From Pycnococcus provasolii (lineage: Eukaryota; Chlorophyta; Pseudoscourfieldiophyceae; Pseudoscourfieldiales; Pycnococcaceae): a stretch of DNA of 64,000 bases. Position numbers and translations under genes: made by a program. The notes below the pieces were generated by a model. That model was not told the origin of the DNA. It saw only the letters and a program-made list of their open reading frames with translations, and made no database searches. The stretch lies in contig OW568869.1 of NCBI GenBank assembly GCA_938743325.2, forward strand, positions 434,001 through 498,000, in the 5' to 3' direction. Each line of letters begins with the position of its first letter. Positions within the stretch are counted from its first letter, which is position 1. Positions 48,416 to 58,053 of the stretch are shown one piece after another.

Positions 48416-49493
48416 TCAGATCGACGCGTAGCCATCTGTACGCCGTGGTGGCAGCTTTCGGAGAATGTACAGCACCAAAGCGGACGGGAGGATCTCGACG
48501 CAGGTGTAGTAGACGACGTTAAGCAACGGATGGCTAAGCACGTCGATTGTGCGGCTCTGCTTGTCGTTGTAGCTCGTGTAGGCAACCATCACCGCTCGCA
48601 CGACGAAACAAGTCGCGCAGATGGCGGTAACGCACCCCACCTCCACGAGCTTGCGACGTCGGCCGCGACTCTCTATAGGGAAGCGGTAGAGCATCATGAA
48701 CACGCGGCCGCCGTACACGATGAAACCCAGAGCTGCAATTATGCTCACGGCAGCCATGAAAATGCCAGAGACGATTCGGCAAGTGCTCAGAGGCTCCGTC
48801 TTTGACTGTTGGTTTGTGTGTGTGTGTGTGCGCGCGTGCGTTGTTAGGCAAATAAAAGACGAGACGAGGCGAGACGTTCGTCACAAGGATGCTAAGCAGA
48901 AGCGAACCTCAATAGCCATGTAGATCCAAAGTGCAATCTGCATTCCGTACGCAAGCGCATTGCCGACAAAAAAGGCGGGGCGGAGGCGGCTTGTCGGCAA
49001 ACTTCGCGCTTGGTGATAAATCTCTGCCCAGAATAGAACAAGAAGTGTGTACGTGGAGAAGAAGATGAGACCAGGAAGGTCGAGGAGGACAGTCTGTAGC
49101 GAGTGCCAAGGGAGGTCGTCCACCTGCTCACGGAGAGCGAACACGGCGCACCGCATGGCACAGAACGAGAAGTTCAGCAAGTGAAACACCTTTTTTGTGT
49201 GTTTGGGAGTATGTGTGTATCGGGGCTTAAGTTAGCTGACACCTCGTTTTCTCAGACGTCCCTCGCATCTTTAGTCGCAAAACGTAACGCACCTTCTGCG
49301 TCGTCCAACCATACTCGGGCACGCGAAGCTGTATACGCACAAGCTGCACGGTGGCGACGAGCGCTATAAGCCCGTATCCTCCGCTGAGTCCGTAGAACCA
49401 GGCCATGTCCGCGGTCATGCCCTTGCCTAGAGCTTGCGCGAACTGCTGCGTCGCCGCGACGATGCCTGTTGCGTCGTGCAGCATTCGTGTCAT
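48416..49493 (-). CDS. THH1/TOM1/TOM3-type membrane protein, 3 exons
   Basis: Paralog of the gene at 44541-45578. Exon 1 49293-49493, exon 2 48908-49189 and exon 3 48416-48805, joined across introns of 103 and 102 nt, give about 290 residues. Exon 1 ends RIQLRVPEYGWTTQK and exon 2 resumes VFHLLNFSFCAMR, exactly the string that is continuous in the intronless copy. DLPGLIFFSTYTLLVLFWAE, IYHQARSLPTSRLRPAFF and RFPIESRGRRRKLVEVG are family hallmarks. The function of the family is membrane scaffolding in the endomembrane system; in plants, tobamoviruses use TOM1/TOM3 for replication. Confidence 0.9.
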
Positions 49494-50016
49494 GGTGACC
49501 CCACGTCTCCCGAGCGCGTCTCTCTCGCGTTTTTGCGCGTGTGCGCGTGTGCGCGTGCGTGCTTTTTCGAGAGGGGGGATGAACGCAGCGGCTAAAAGGC
49601 CCCTTGTACTTTAACCTTGCCGCCCCGCTCGTTCCAATTTGGAAGCCTCGCCTGCCTTCGCCTTCGCCTTCGACGTTCTGGAAGAAGAAAAAGGTGATGA
49701 CACACAAAGGGAGAGGCGAGCGAGCAAATAATACCTATTGGTAACCAGAACCACAACCACTTTATGCCGGCACGCCGCCTGCCGGCCTGGTCGAAACGCC
49801 TGGTCGAAACGTGGACAAAAGTTCCATGCATGACCGCACGCCATTACTTCCTACCGAGCGCCATTACCGGGTTCTTGACCACCTCGCGCTGTGGTGGTTC
49901 ACACGCTGGCACAAAAGTCAAAAGTCGTGCCACCACGTACACACTCTTTTCTTCGAGCACCTGCTTCTGTTTTTCGTTCCCCCGCCTCTTCGGGCTCACC
50001 AACTTCACTCCTCCGG
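49494..50016. other. divergent intergenic region
   Basis: Between the three-exon TOM1-like gene (minus) and the RING gene (plus). No gene recognised. GTGCGC-type repeats at 49540-49560. Confidence 0.45.
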
Positions 50017-50553
50017 ATGTCCGCCGCACGGTCCGCGGCCGCGCGAATGCGCACGCAGCCTGGACGCGAAAGCACGGCTGCAAACGTCGCAAGAAATTTT
50101 GGAGGATACGACCTTGCAGCGGCTATGGCGGCGGAAGGGTATGACGATGATACCGTTGCGGCGGTGAGGGAAAACAGCCAACCGACGACCGCGGGTGACT
50201 CGTACCGTGACCTGGAAGGTGACGACTACGACGAGCTTGAGGACGGCTTAAGAGCTCATGTCGAGTACGCGTGGGAAGAGTCGCTCACGGAGCAGGAGGA
50301 ACAGCAGATAGAAGAACTCGACGCGGCAGCACTTCTGCAACTGACTAGTCGACAGGCGTCCTGCGACGACGCGCAACGCGAGTGTCCCATTTGCATTGAC
50401 GCGGTACAGCTCGGCGACTCCGTGTACCAAGCGACGTGCGAGCACGTCTTCCACGTGAAGTGCCTGCTTCCATGGGTGCGGCGGAGCAGCCGGTGTCCTT
50501 CCTGCCGCGCGCACTGGAAAACGCCGAGAACCTCAGAACCGCAGCAGCCTTAG
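50017..50553 (+). CDS. RING-H2 E3 ubiquitin ligase
   Basis: A 178-residue protein. The C-terminal RING-H2 domain has CPIC, then CEHVFHVKCLLPW and CPSC, with all eight zinc ligands present. Upstream is an acidic region (EGDDYDELEDG) and a short helix-forming segment (SLTEQEEQQIEELD). The ATG at 50017 is preferred to the non-ATG extension beginning at 49891. It should transfer ubiquitin from an E2; substrate unknown. Confidence 0.85.
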   Translation: MSAARSAAARMRTQPGRESTAANVARNFGGYDLAAAMAAEGYDDDTVAAVRENSQPTTAGDSYRDLEGDDYDELEDGLRAHVEYAWEESLTEQEEQQIEELDAAALLQLTSRQASCDDAQRECPICIDAVQLGDSVYQATCEHVFHVKCLLPWVRRSSRCPSCRAHWKTPRTSEPQQP

Positions 50554-50618
50554 GGAAAGGGCAGAAGGGAGCCACACCTCACCATGCAGATGTAAAAAAG
50601 TAAAGGAAACCAACCCGT

Positions 50619-50666
50619 GTAACCCTAACCCTAACCCTAATCCCCTAAACCCTAACCCTAACCCTC
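50619..50666 (+). repeat. telomere-like array upstream of golgin gene
   Basis: About six CCCTAA/CCCCTAAA units, 135-180 bp above the golgin ATG at 50801 and just after the RING gene's stop. Confidence 0.85.
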
Positions 50667-50741
50667 CCCCCCTCCGAGGGCTCTTTCCGATCGGCCCACC
50701 ATCTTTCTCATTCTCCCTTCGTTCTCTGAAAGAAAGAGTTC

Positions 50742-50790
<49 letters not shown>
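50742..50790. repeat. CGT trinucleotide microsatellite
   Basis: About 16 CGT units ending ~10 bp before the golgin ATG, in its 5'UTR. Confidence 0.9.
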
Positions 50791-50792
<2 letters not shown>

Positions 50793-50800
50793 CTTCCTTC

Positions 50801-53743
50801 ATGTCGTCGTCATCATCATCGAAGCCGGGTCCGTTCGCCAACAAAACCAGAGAGGAGCTGGAGACGTTATTAACAGGAACTGTCAAGAAACTTAAGGCGA
50901 CCGACGCAAAACTCAAAGACCTGCAGAAGAATCACGATGAGACAATCAAGCAGCAAGCGGCGTCAACCGGTGGAGACGACTCGGGCGAAAACGAAAAGAG
51001 AATCGCTCAGCTCGAGCAAGAGAGAGACGACGCAAGAAAGGAGTCCGCTGAACGCACGGCGGAGAGGGACGGTGCCACCGCGGAGGCGGAAGGCCTGCGC
51101 AAACAAATCGTGGATCTTGAAGCGCGAAGCGCTTCGGCGGAAATCGCCGGTGGCGAAGAGGTGCACACTCTGCAGGAGCGAGTCAAGCAAGCTGAAATGG
51201 CAGCCTTGGAAGTTCCTAAGCTGCAGTCCGCCCTATCAGCGGCAAAGGAAGAGGCGGAAGCGCTGAGGATGGCTAAGAACGATGCCATGACACAGCTGGC
51301 GCAGGCGGAGTCGTCCAGGGAGGGCGACGTGAACGCGCAGGTTGAGAAGGCGCACGAGGAGGCCAAGGACATGAAGAGAAAGCTCGACGAGACTACGAAG
51401 AAGTTCGCAAAGGTGGCGGAAAAGAAGCAGGCTGAGTTCAAGAGCGAGCTCGAGAAGTCGAAGAAGGAGCTCGAGAACACAGCGGCAAAGCTGTCTGCGA
51501 AGGAGAGCGAGCTCAGCGCCGCGGAGACGCGTGTTGCGTCGCTCGAAACGCAGCTCGGCGAGGCTAGCACTGTTGCACGGCGTGCACAGACCGCATCGGA
51601 CCAGGCGGAGGCTCGCGCGTCGAGCGCTGCAGAGGAGCTTGCGCAGCTAAAGCTCAAGAGCGCCACGCAGAGTCGCGATGACGACGATCGTCTAGACGAA
51701 ATGTACCAGGAAATGGATGCGCTTCGCGCGGATGCGGAGAAGCTTGAGCGCCAGCTGAATGAGAGCCGGCGGCTGTACAGCGAGAAGGAGCAGGAAGCTC
51801 TCGAGGCGAATGCGCAGCTGGAGGAGGCGAAGGATGTGCTAGCGCGCGGCGATGCCGCGAGCAGGGAGGAGGTGGAAAAGCTGAAGGAGTCGGTGAAGGT
51901 TGCCACGGCGCGTCACGAGGAGGAGATGGCATCGCAGATGGCACGCCTCAAGGAGGCGCGTGACGAGGCTGCGGCTGCGACATCTCGCGCTGACAAGCTC
52001 GAGGCAACGGCGGGAGGCGACAAGGCGAGGTTGCAGGCACTGCTTGACAGCAAGACGGCGGATTTGACACGTTGGACGAAGGAGATGGAATCTGAGCGCG
52101 AGCGCGTCAAGCACGCGCTAGGGGAGGCGAGGAAGAAGCTGGCGAAAGCTGAGAAGGCTAAGCAGGCTGCGGAGGCGAAGGTGTCGGAAATGCGTCAGCA
52201 GGTTGAAGAATCGAAGGCTTCCGGTGTTGCGGCGAGCGAGACAATCCTGCTCGAGTTGCGAGAGTCCAAGGCGGAGATTGAGCGCTTGTCGGAGGAGGCT
52301 TCGCATTATCGCGCACGTGCAGTGAAGACGCTGAAGTCCAAGGATGATGAGATCGCCCAGCTGAAGGACGAAGCTCACATCACTGGATTGCACGAGCGCC
52401 TTCAGAGCTTGGAGGATGTTAATGAGCGCGTTACCTCGGAACTCTCCGCGGCGCGCAATGAGGCTGAGAAGCTGCGCGATGAGCTCGCAAAGCTTGGGCA
52501 GGAGGCTGCCTCGCGGATGCGCGAGGTGAAGGAGGGGTATCAGAAGCGCCTCGCGGAACTCGAGGGCAAGCTCGTTCGCATGCGCGAGGAGACGATGGAG
52601 AACGCTTCGTCCACGCTGTCGGCGTCGAAAGCACAGCAGCCTGCATCCACGGACGAAGCTCTTGCGTTGGAGCTGTCGGAACTGCGTCGAGCCGCGGCTG
52701 CGGCGGCAAAGGGTCGAGACGGTGCGGCGTCTGACCTGAGGCGCCGAGAGGCGGCGCACGCGGCGGAGCGGAAGGAATTCGAGTCTTTTCGCACGATGGC
52801 TTCCGCGATGCTCGAGGAGAAGGATGAGGAAATCAGAAAACTGTTGGATGAGTTGGCGGACGAGAGGTCCGCATTGAGACGGCGTGAGAACCAGCCTGCA
52901 GCTGCTGCAGCCACGGCATCGAATGCACTGCCGCGACCATCCACCTCCGCTTCTCCGCGGCATGAAAACGGCCACGGCAACGGGTTCGACGACAAGGGCG
53001 ACGAGGAAGCAAAGAGCAGCCCGTCTACGAAGTGGCGCGATGGCGACGACATTCTCAGCGGGCTCGGCGTGGGCACCGCGGGTGGAGGCGATCCTGGCAC
53101 GTACGAAGATCTCGTCATGGAAACTGGAAGAGGAAGCACCGGTGGCTACGACGACTACGACGCATCTCTGCCCGGCTTTGACGCGTCACTGCCTGGATTT
53201 GGCCAAGGCTTTTTAGGAGGTCGTGGTGGCTCGAATCTCGTGCAGCTTGCTCAACTACAGGCGATGCGCGACGAGGAGATGATGAGCCAGATGAGACAAA
53301 TCACGGAGCTGAGCGCGGAGGTGTCTCGCCTCACGGAGACGAATACCGCGCTGTCTCGCGAGATGAGGCGTGCTCGCGACGATGTGGAGGAGGAGGAGCG
53401 ACTGAAGAAGCGTGCGGAGGTGGCGGAGAGTGCGACGAACGTCACGTACCTGAAGAACGTCGTGCTGAAGCTGCTAGAGACGGGAGAGGGTGACGCACTT
53501 CTTCCGATCCTATCTCGCCTCCTGCAGTTTTCACCCGATGAGGCGCAGAGAGCACACAAGGCGATGGCAGATGCGGCTGCCCCACCTCTCCCCGCCGCTG
53601 CAGCCGCGGTGGACGCGATGGGTAGCGCGGTCAGCATGTTAAGTTCGTATTTAAATACGACGACGACGACGACGACGACTAGTGCTGCTACTGGTTCTGG
53701 TGCTGCTTCTGCTTCGACGACGACGACTACACCTCGAAGCTAA
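50801..53743 (+). CDS. GRIP-domain golgin, 980 aa
   Basis: Long coiled-coil protein (about residues 15-730 and 800-900, Glu/Lys/Ala-rich heptads) ending in a GRIP domain near residue 890: NVTYLKNVVLKLLETGEGDA and LLPILSRLLQFSPDEAQ. GRIP domains bind ARL1 at the trans-Golgi, so this is probably a Golgi tether. A Gly/Asp/Tyr-rich hinge around residue 760-800 (GGYDDYDASLPGF, repeated twice) breaks the coil. After the GRIP comes an Ala/Thr-rich tail with (ACG)n coding repeats. Starts FANKTREELETLL, a common golgin start. Single exon. Confidence 0.85.
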   Translation: MSSSSSSKPGPFANKTREELETLLTGTVKKLKATDAKLKDLQKNHDETIKQQAASTGGDDSGENEKRIAQLEQERDDARKESAERTAERDGATAEAEGLRKQIVDLEARSASAEIAGGEEVHTLQERVKQAEMAALEVPKLQSALSAAKEEAEALRMAKNDAMTQLAQAESSREGDVNAQVEKAHEEAKDMKRKLDETTKKFAKVAEKKQAEFKSELEKSKKELENTAAKLSAKESELSAAETRVASLETQLGEASTVARRAQTASDQAEARASSAAEELAQLKLKSATQSRDDDDRLDEMYQEMDALRADAEKLERQLNESRRLYSEKEQEALEANAQLEEAKDVLARGDAASREEVEKLKESVKVATARHEEEMASQMARLKEARDEAAAATSRADKLEATAGGDKARLQALLDSKTADLTRWTKEMESERERVKHALGEARKKLAKAEKAKQAAEAKVSEMRQQVEESKASGVAASETILLELRESKAEIERLSEEASHYRARAVKTLKSKDDEIAQLKDEAHITGLHERLQSLEDVNERVTSELSAARNEAEKLRDELAKLGQEAASRMREVKEGYQKRLAELEGKLVRMREETMENASSTLSASKAQQPASTDEALALELSELRRAAAAAAKGRDGAASDLRRREAAHAAERKEFESFRTMASAMLEEKDEEIRKLLDELADERSALRRRENQPAAAAATASNALPRPSTSASPRHENGHGNGFDDKGDEEAKSSPSTKWRDGDDILSGLGVGTAGGGDPGTYEDLVMETGRGSTGGYDDYDASLPGFDASLPGFGQGFLGGRGGSNLVQLAQLQAMRDEEMMSQMRQITELSAEVSRLTETNTALSREMRRARDDVEEEERLKKRAEVAESATNVTYLKNVVLKLLETGEGDALLPILSRLLQFSPDEAQRAHKAMADAAAPPLPAAAAAVDAMGSAVSMLSSYLNTTTTTTTTSAATGSGAASASTTTTTPRS

Positions 53744-54126
53744 GTAAACTGCGAAAGTGTACTTCGTTTTTTTTCTTATGTTTATGTTTGCTTTTGCTCT
53801 AGATACTTAAGGTGTTGTCGAACGATGCACGATATTTGTTGTGCCACTTTGTCACTTTGACGACAAATAGCGGGGATGGTTCTACGACGGATCCCCCTTC
53901 GAGCTCCACTACGACTGTACAAGAATAGCAATAGTAGGTCGATCCTCGTAGGATTCACCTTTGTTGACTTTCGTTGAAAGAAAAAAGAAAAGAAATGCTT
54001 TGTTACTGAAGTTGTATGTGTGTATATTCATACTGGACTCGCCCACCACAATTTCGTCGCCGCCGTCGTCAATCTTTCCCCTAAAACCAAGTCTTTAGGG
54101 TAAAAAAAAAACACAACCAGCTTAAC
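53744..54126. other. convergent intergenic region
   Basis: 3' flanks of golgin and PGR5. A run of A at 54102-54110 follows the PGR5 stop on the other strand. No gene seen. Confidence 0.5.
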
Positions 54127-54468
54127 TTATGAGAGGAATCCGAGCTTCTCACCGTTCTTCTTCGCTTGCCTGATGAGTCCCTGCTTGCGCTTGTTGTCCG
54201 CTCCAATCTGCTTGCAGAACTCGGTGATGACCTGGCTGTGTATCGAGATGCCCTTACCACGCAGTTTGTTGAATTCCTTCGCGCCCATGATGTTTCGCGT
54301 GACTTTGACGATGGGCGTGAAGATTCCATCCTCTGCACTGTTTCCCGCGACGGTGCGAACAGGGCCGCGAGTGGGGGCCCGAATGGGAGCACGGCGAGCC
54401 ACAGGACGAGCCATGGGACGAGCACCGGCGACTGCCGACGATCGGCTGAACGACAACGAGGAAGCCAT
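54127..54468 (-). CDS. PGR5: PGR5, proton gradient regulation 5 (plastid)
   Basis: A 113-residue precursor. The first ~45 residues are Ser/Arg/Ala/Pro-rich without acidic residues, a typical plastid transit peptide. The mature part matches plant PGR5 almost residue for residue in places: FTPIVKVTRNIMGAKEFNKL, RGKGISIHSQVITEFCKQIG and the end RQGLIRQAKKNGEKLGFLS. PGR5 acts at the stromal side of thylakoids in cyclic electron flow around photosystem I, helping to build delta-pH. The ATG at 54468 is chosen because the in-frame upstream extension is not transit-like. This is the strongest evidence in the window for a photosynthetic host. Confidence 0.95.
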   Translation of the reverse strand: MASSLSFSRSSAVAGARPMARPVARRAPIRAPTRGPVRTVAGNSAEDGIFTPIVKVTRNIMGAKEFNKLRGKGISIHSQVITEFCKQIGADNKRKQGLIRQAKKNGEKLGFLS

Positions 54469-55055
54469 CTTACGATAGACTAGTTCAGAGAGAGAATGAA
54501 CGGCCTCGGAGACACAAAGTCCGTGGCCCCCGCGGGTCCGACGAGCCTCAACCAAGGTTATCTCCCGGGTCCGGGGGCACCGCAGCTTTGCGAACCCAAC
54601 GTCCCAACCCCTGGAACCGGGGTCCCCCCCCTGCCCTGCAACTGCCCTGCTGGGTCCCAGACTCCAGACTCAGGACACTCCTGTTCTGTCAGCGCCTGTG
54701 AGCCCCACGTTCGTTTCCTTCCCTCCCCTTGGGTCCTGGCACGTGCACGGGAATGGGCAAGCAAATCGCAAAACGCACAAGGGTCCAAGTCAACCGGTAT
54801 CCTCCTTAGTCTCGCCTGGCCTTGCTGGGTTTGCTTTCGGGGTTGGTTTCTTTTTCTTCTAGGGTTGGTTTCTTTTAGGGTTTGGGCCTTGGGGATTCGT
54901 TTAGGGTTTGGGGATTCGTTTGGGGGTTTGTTCTTGTTTAGGGTTTTACAGTACTCAACTTTAGGGTTTGACTCCTTCTCACTTGTCGCGTTTTCTTCAG
55001 GCGTCCTTTTGGATTCGGCGCATTTTCCCGCACTCGCTCGTTTTCTTCTGTGATT
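54469..55055. promoter_or_regulatory. divergent promoter of PGR5 and proteasome gene
   Basis: Shared 5' region. The half near the proteasome ATG (54860-54971) carries repeated TTTAGGG motifs in the forward orientation. The PGR5 half is GC/CCC-rich. No gene assigned. Confidence 0.6.
54860..54971 (+). repeat. degenerate TTTAGGG cluster upstream of PBA1
   Basis: At least five TTTAGGG/TAGGGTT motifs with GGGGATTCG spacers, 85-195 bp above the ATG at 55056. Confidence 0.7.
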
Positions 55056-55739
55056 ATGGCGTACACGCAAGTTCCCGTGTCGCTGGGAACCACCATCATG
55101 GCGTGCAAATTTGGTGGTGGTGGTGACGGCGATTCTGGCGGTGTCGTGCTCTGCGCAGACTCCCGCACGTCAACTGGCGCGTACATCGCTAACAAGGTGG
55201 CTGACAAAATTAGCCAACTCGCGGAGGATATTTGGATTTGCCGAAGCGGGTCAGCCGCGGACACGCAGGCGGTCACCGAGTATGTGCGGAACGGAATAAG
55301 GCAGCACTGCTCCATGCAACAAAGGCCGTGCACAGTCTTCACCGCCGCACAGCTTTGCCAGCAGATTGCATACAACAACAAAAGCAGGCTCTCGGCAGGC
55401 ATGATTGTTGCTGGATACGACTCTGAGAAGGGAGGTTCTGTGTACGGCATACCTCTGGGTGGAACGCTCGCGCCAACGGAGAGCTACGCCATTGGTGGGT
55501 CAGGGTCGACGTACATATATGCGTACTGCGAAAAATTCTTTCCCACCGACGCGCCGCTGACGCGAGAGGGCGCGATTGAGTTCTGCCGCAAGGCTGTCAT
55601 GTTGGCGACCATGCGCGACGGGTCGTCGGGTGGGTGCGTGCGCATGATGATCGTCGACAGTGCTGGTTCGGAAAAGCGCTTTTATCGCGGCAACGAACGT
55701 GACGCTTACGAGGAGTCTAGGCCCGCTACAAACCAGTGA
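55056..55739 (+). CDS. PBA1: 20S proteasome subunit beta type-6 (beta1, PBA1)
   Basis: Catalytic beta1 subunit with caspase-like activity, 227 residues. The propeptide is only 11 residues; cleavage at G11-T12 (SLGTT) frees the catalytic threonine. The conserved aspartate is in ADSRTSTG and the lysine in NKVADKI. A Gly/Asp-rich insert (GGGGDGDSGG) near the start is not common in this subunit. The rest (YGIPLGGTL, AIGGSGSTYIYAYCE, CRKAVMLATMRDGSSGG) is typical. Confidence 0.92.
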   Translation: MAYTQVPVSLGTTIMACKFGGGGDGDSGGVVLCADSRTSTGAYIANKVADKISQLAEDIWICRSGSAADTQAVTEYVRNGIRQHCSMQQRPCTVFTAAQLCQQIAYNNKSRLSAGMIVAGYDSEKGGSVYGIPLGGTLAPTESYAIGGSGSTYIYAYCEKFFPTDAPLTREGAIEFCRKAVMLATMRDGSSGGCVRMMIVDSAGSEKRFYRGNERDAYEESRPATNQ

Positions 55740-56043
55740 GTGATTGAGTGTAACTTTGCTGTTGTGACCTGAGCTTGTTGTCGTCGGTTGTTGTCTTCGC
55801 CAACTGGATCCTGGGTAGAGAGAGGTCGGCGGAACTGGTTTAGCCCGTTTGGAACCGTTGGTCGAAAGCCAGAACACCGCGCGGCTTGCTGAGCAGCTGG
55901 GCACTCGCTCGGAGAAATTTCAACGCATCAACTGCTCTACCAACAGTTCGTTACGTCGTGAATGAACTGTTGTTGATTGTATAGGTAAAAGAATAACTTA
56001 AAATTACAGTACAACTTTACAAGCCACTACTAACTAACCTTGC
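55740..56043. other. convergent intergenic region
   Basis: 3' flanks of the proteasome and kelch genes. No gene or repeat recognised. Confidence 0.4.
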
Positions 56044-57768
56044 TTAGTGCTTTGATTTTCCTTCACATGGTGGAAGCAGTGCCACGTCGACGCGGTCGAG
56101 AACGTAGTCGCTGATGAGGCCATCACGCATCGGAACGCGCCACTTCGTGCGTGCCTCGCCCCCGGCGACGACGACGAAGACGCTGCCATTGCGAAATGCG
56201 TGCGCCGCGACACCAGGACTAGCACGCCCGGGTAGAAGGGCGAGCTCTGTACCAGTGCGTGTGCCGCCGCTGCCGCAGAATGCATCTACGCGATGGCCTT
56301 TCATACCAAGAGGCCACGACGGCTTGGCAGGCTTGCCCTTGAGCGTGAAGCCAGGTGGAATGCTCACCTTGTTGCGTGGATTAGCGTCAAGCGGATCGTC
56401 GGGATCCATAGCACCACTCTCGAGATGACCGCGGCAGTTCGAGCGACATTTTGCATTCTCGAGAAGTTCCTCCGCTGGCATGCGCGCGTTGCCACCCGCA
56501 AATATGGCATAACCTCCAGCAAAGGCTGATCCCATGTTCGAGCGTGCCTGTCCGAGATTCAGCGCCGATGCGACGAGTTTCCCAGTCGATGCAGAGACGG
56601 CGAACACGTCCACCTTCGCGCTACGATCCTGATGCGCACACTCCTCGCACGTGAAACCGCCGGCGAAGTATGCACGGCCGTGGCTGTCTGACGCCCCGGT
56701 CACCCATTGCCTCGCCTCGCTGAGCTGCACCGACTGCCTGCTCCATTTCCACGTCTCCGTGTCGAAAACGTCCATCTTCTTCATGTACTTGCCGTACCCG
56801 AATCCGCCAGCAAAGAGTACGTAGCGGCCGCCGGCAGTAGCCGCCGCGAGCTTCGTGCGCGCAATCGACAGCTTGAACGTTGTGTGAACGAGAAGCGACT
56901 GTGCGACTTTCGCGGGAAGGTGATCCTCAAGGCTATCGCCATCTCTCGTAACGCTCCAAGGTGGTGGCGACGACGACGACGAACTTTTCGAAGATGCCGA
57001 TGCCACAGTCGACAAGCGAAATACATCCACCGCGTCTGACCACCGAGTTCCTCCCACGCCACCACCACGCACTGTCGTCCCACCTGCGAAGAAGACTGCG
57101 TCGCGCGTAGCGGTGGCAGCCACGAACGTCCTTCCCACGGAAAGCCTGTGCTTGCTCCAACCACGGCCGAGGTGGTAAATCTCAACCGCCTTGGACATCA
57201 AGCCGGTGCGCTTGCTCGTGCCACCCGCGAAGGCTGCAAACGTTTGCGACGATGCCGCGGCGATGTGGCGCCTCGCCTCGACGAGTGGTGCTGAAGTCAG
57301 CAAGCGTCCTGTGGCGGCGTCAAAGGCGTCAATGCGATCCGAGTCGCGTAGGCGTCTCGTGCCACCTCCAGCAAACAAGAAAAGTGGGCCAAGCGAGGTG
57401 GAGGCAGGAGCGACGCGCGGCTCTGAGAGGCGCCAGGTTGCTCGTTCGAACGACGGTAGATCGCCGGAGGAGGCTGACCACCTTGACGATTTGGACGCAA
57501 GCGCCGCCACCGGAACCGACGATACGGCACGATCTTGCACTGGTGCCAGACTCTGCCCCCGTCTCCTTTCGTTCAGCTCTTCACGTAGCGTCGACCAAGT
57601 GCGCAACGAGCTCTGCAAGTCAGTCGATAACACGCCATCGGCCAGCGATGGTGGCACCCCCGGTTCCAACGACTTCGAGATCCACATCGGCTGCAGCACG
57701 AGCATGCTCAGTGCTGCCAAGAACGTGAGCGCCAAGGCCGCTGCGGCCAACACCCGTGCGCTCACCAT
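56044..57768 (-). CDS. kelch-repeat protein with N-terminal signal anchor
   Basis: A 574-residue protein. Residues ~5-30 form one hydrophobic segment (LAAAALALTFLAALSMLVLQ), so it is a type II membrane or secreted protein. The rest contains about six kelch-like blades, each with FAGG followed by a hydrophobic-Asp-hydrophobic strand: LFLFAGGGTRRL, AFAGGTSKRTG, VFFAGGTTVRGG, VLFAGGFGYGKYMKKMDVFD, YFAGGFTCEEC and AIFAGGNA. Blades have an F instead of the usual G in some places. Cysteines CEECAHQ and CRSNCRGH add possible disulfides. Beta-propeller fold is inferred; function unknown. Confidence 0.75.
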   Translation of the reverse strand: MVSARVLAAAALALTFLAALSMLVLQPMWISKSLEPGVPPSLADGVLSTDLQSSLRTWSTLREELNERRRGQSLAPVQDRAVSSVPVAALASKSSRWSASSGDLPSFERATWRLSEPRVAPASTSLGPLFLFAGGGTRRLRDSDRIDAFDAATGRLLTSAPLVEARRHIAAASSQTFAAFAGGTSKRTGLMSKAVEIYHLGRGWSKHRLSVGRTFVAATATRDAVFFAGGTTVRGGGVGGTRWSDAVDVFRLSTVASASSKSSSSSSPPPWSVTRDGDSLEDHLPAKVAQSLLVHTTFKLSIARTKLAAATAGGRYVLFAGGFGYGKYMKKMDVFDTETWKWSRQSVQLSEARQWVTGASDSHGRAYFAGGFTCEECAHQDRSAKVDVFAVSASTGKLVASALNLGQARSNMGSAFAGGYAIFAGGNARMPAEELLENAKCRSNCRGHLESGAMDPDDPLDANPRNKVSIPPGFTLKGKPAKPSWPLGMKGHRVDAFCGSGGTRTGTELALLPGRASPGVAAHAFRNGSVFVVVAGGEARTKWRVPMRDGLISDYVLDRVDVALLPPCEGKSKH

Positions 57769-58053
57769 GGCGAGCCTTGCACACGAGATGGGTGGATGTG
57801 TGCCGTCTGATCGCCAGGTGGTGGACTTGTAACTTTACTCGACGGCGGTTGGTGCGCGCGCCCGTTCGGGGTTAAATCACCTCGTTCCCTCCAGGCTGCC
57901 AGGGGAGAGGAGAGGAAGAACAGGTAGGAAGAACACCTTTGGGCCAAGCCCCTCCCTGACATGTTTAAGACTAAGACTACGAGTAGTTTGGTAAAATTCG
58001 TACTACCTTAAGTTAGTCTATGTAAAGCTTATGGTTACAAATCATTTGTTCCG

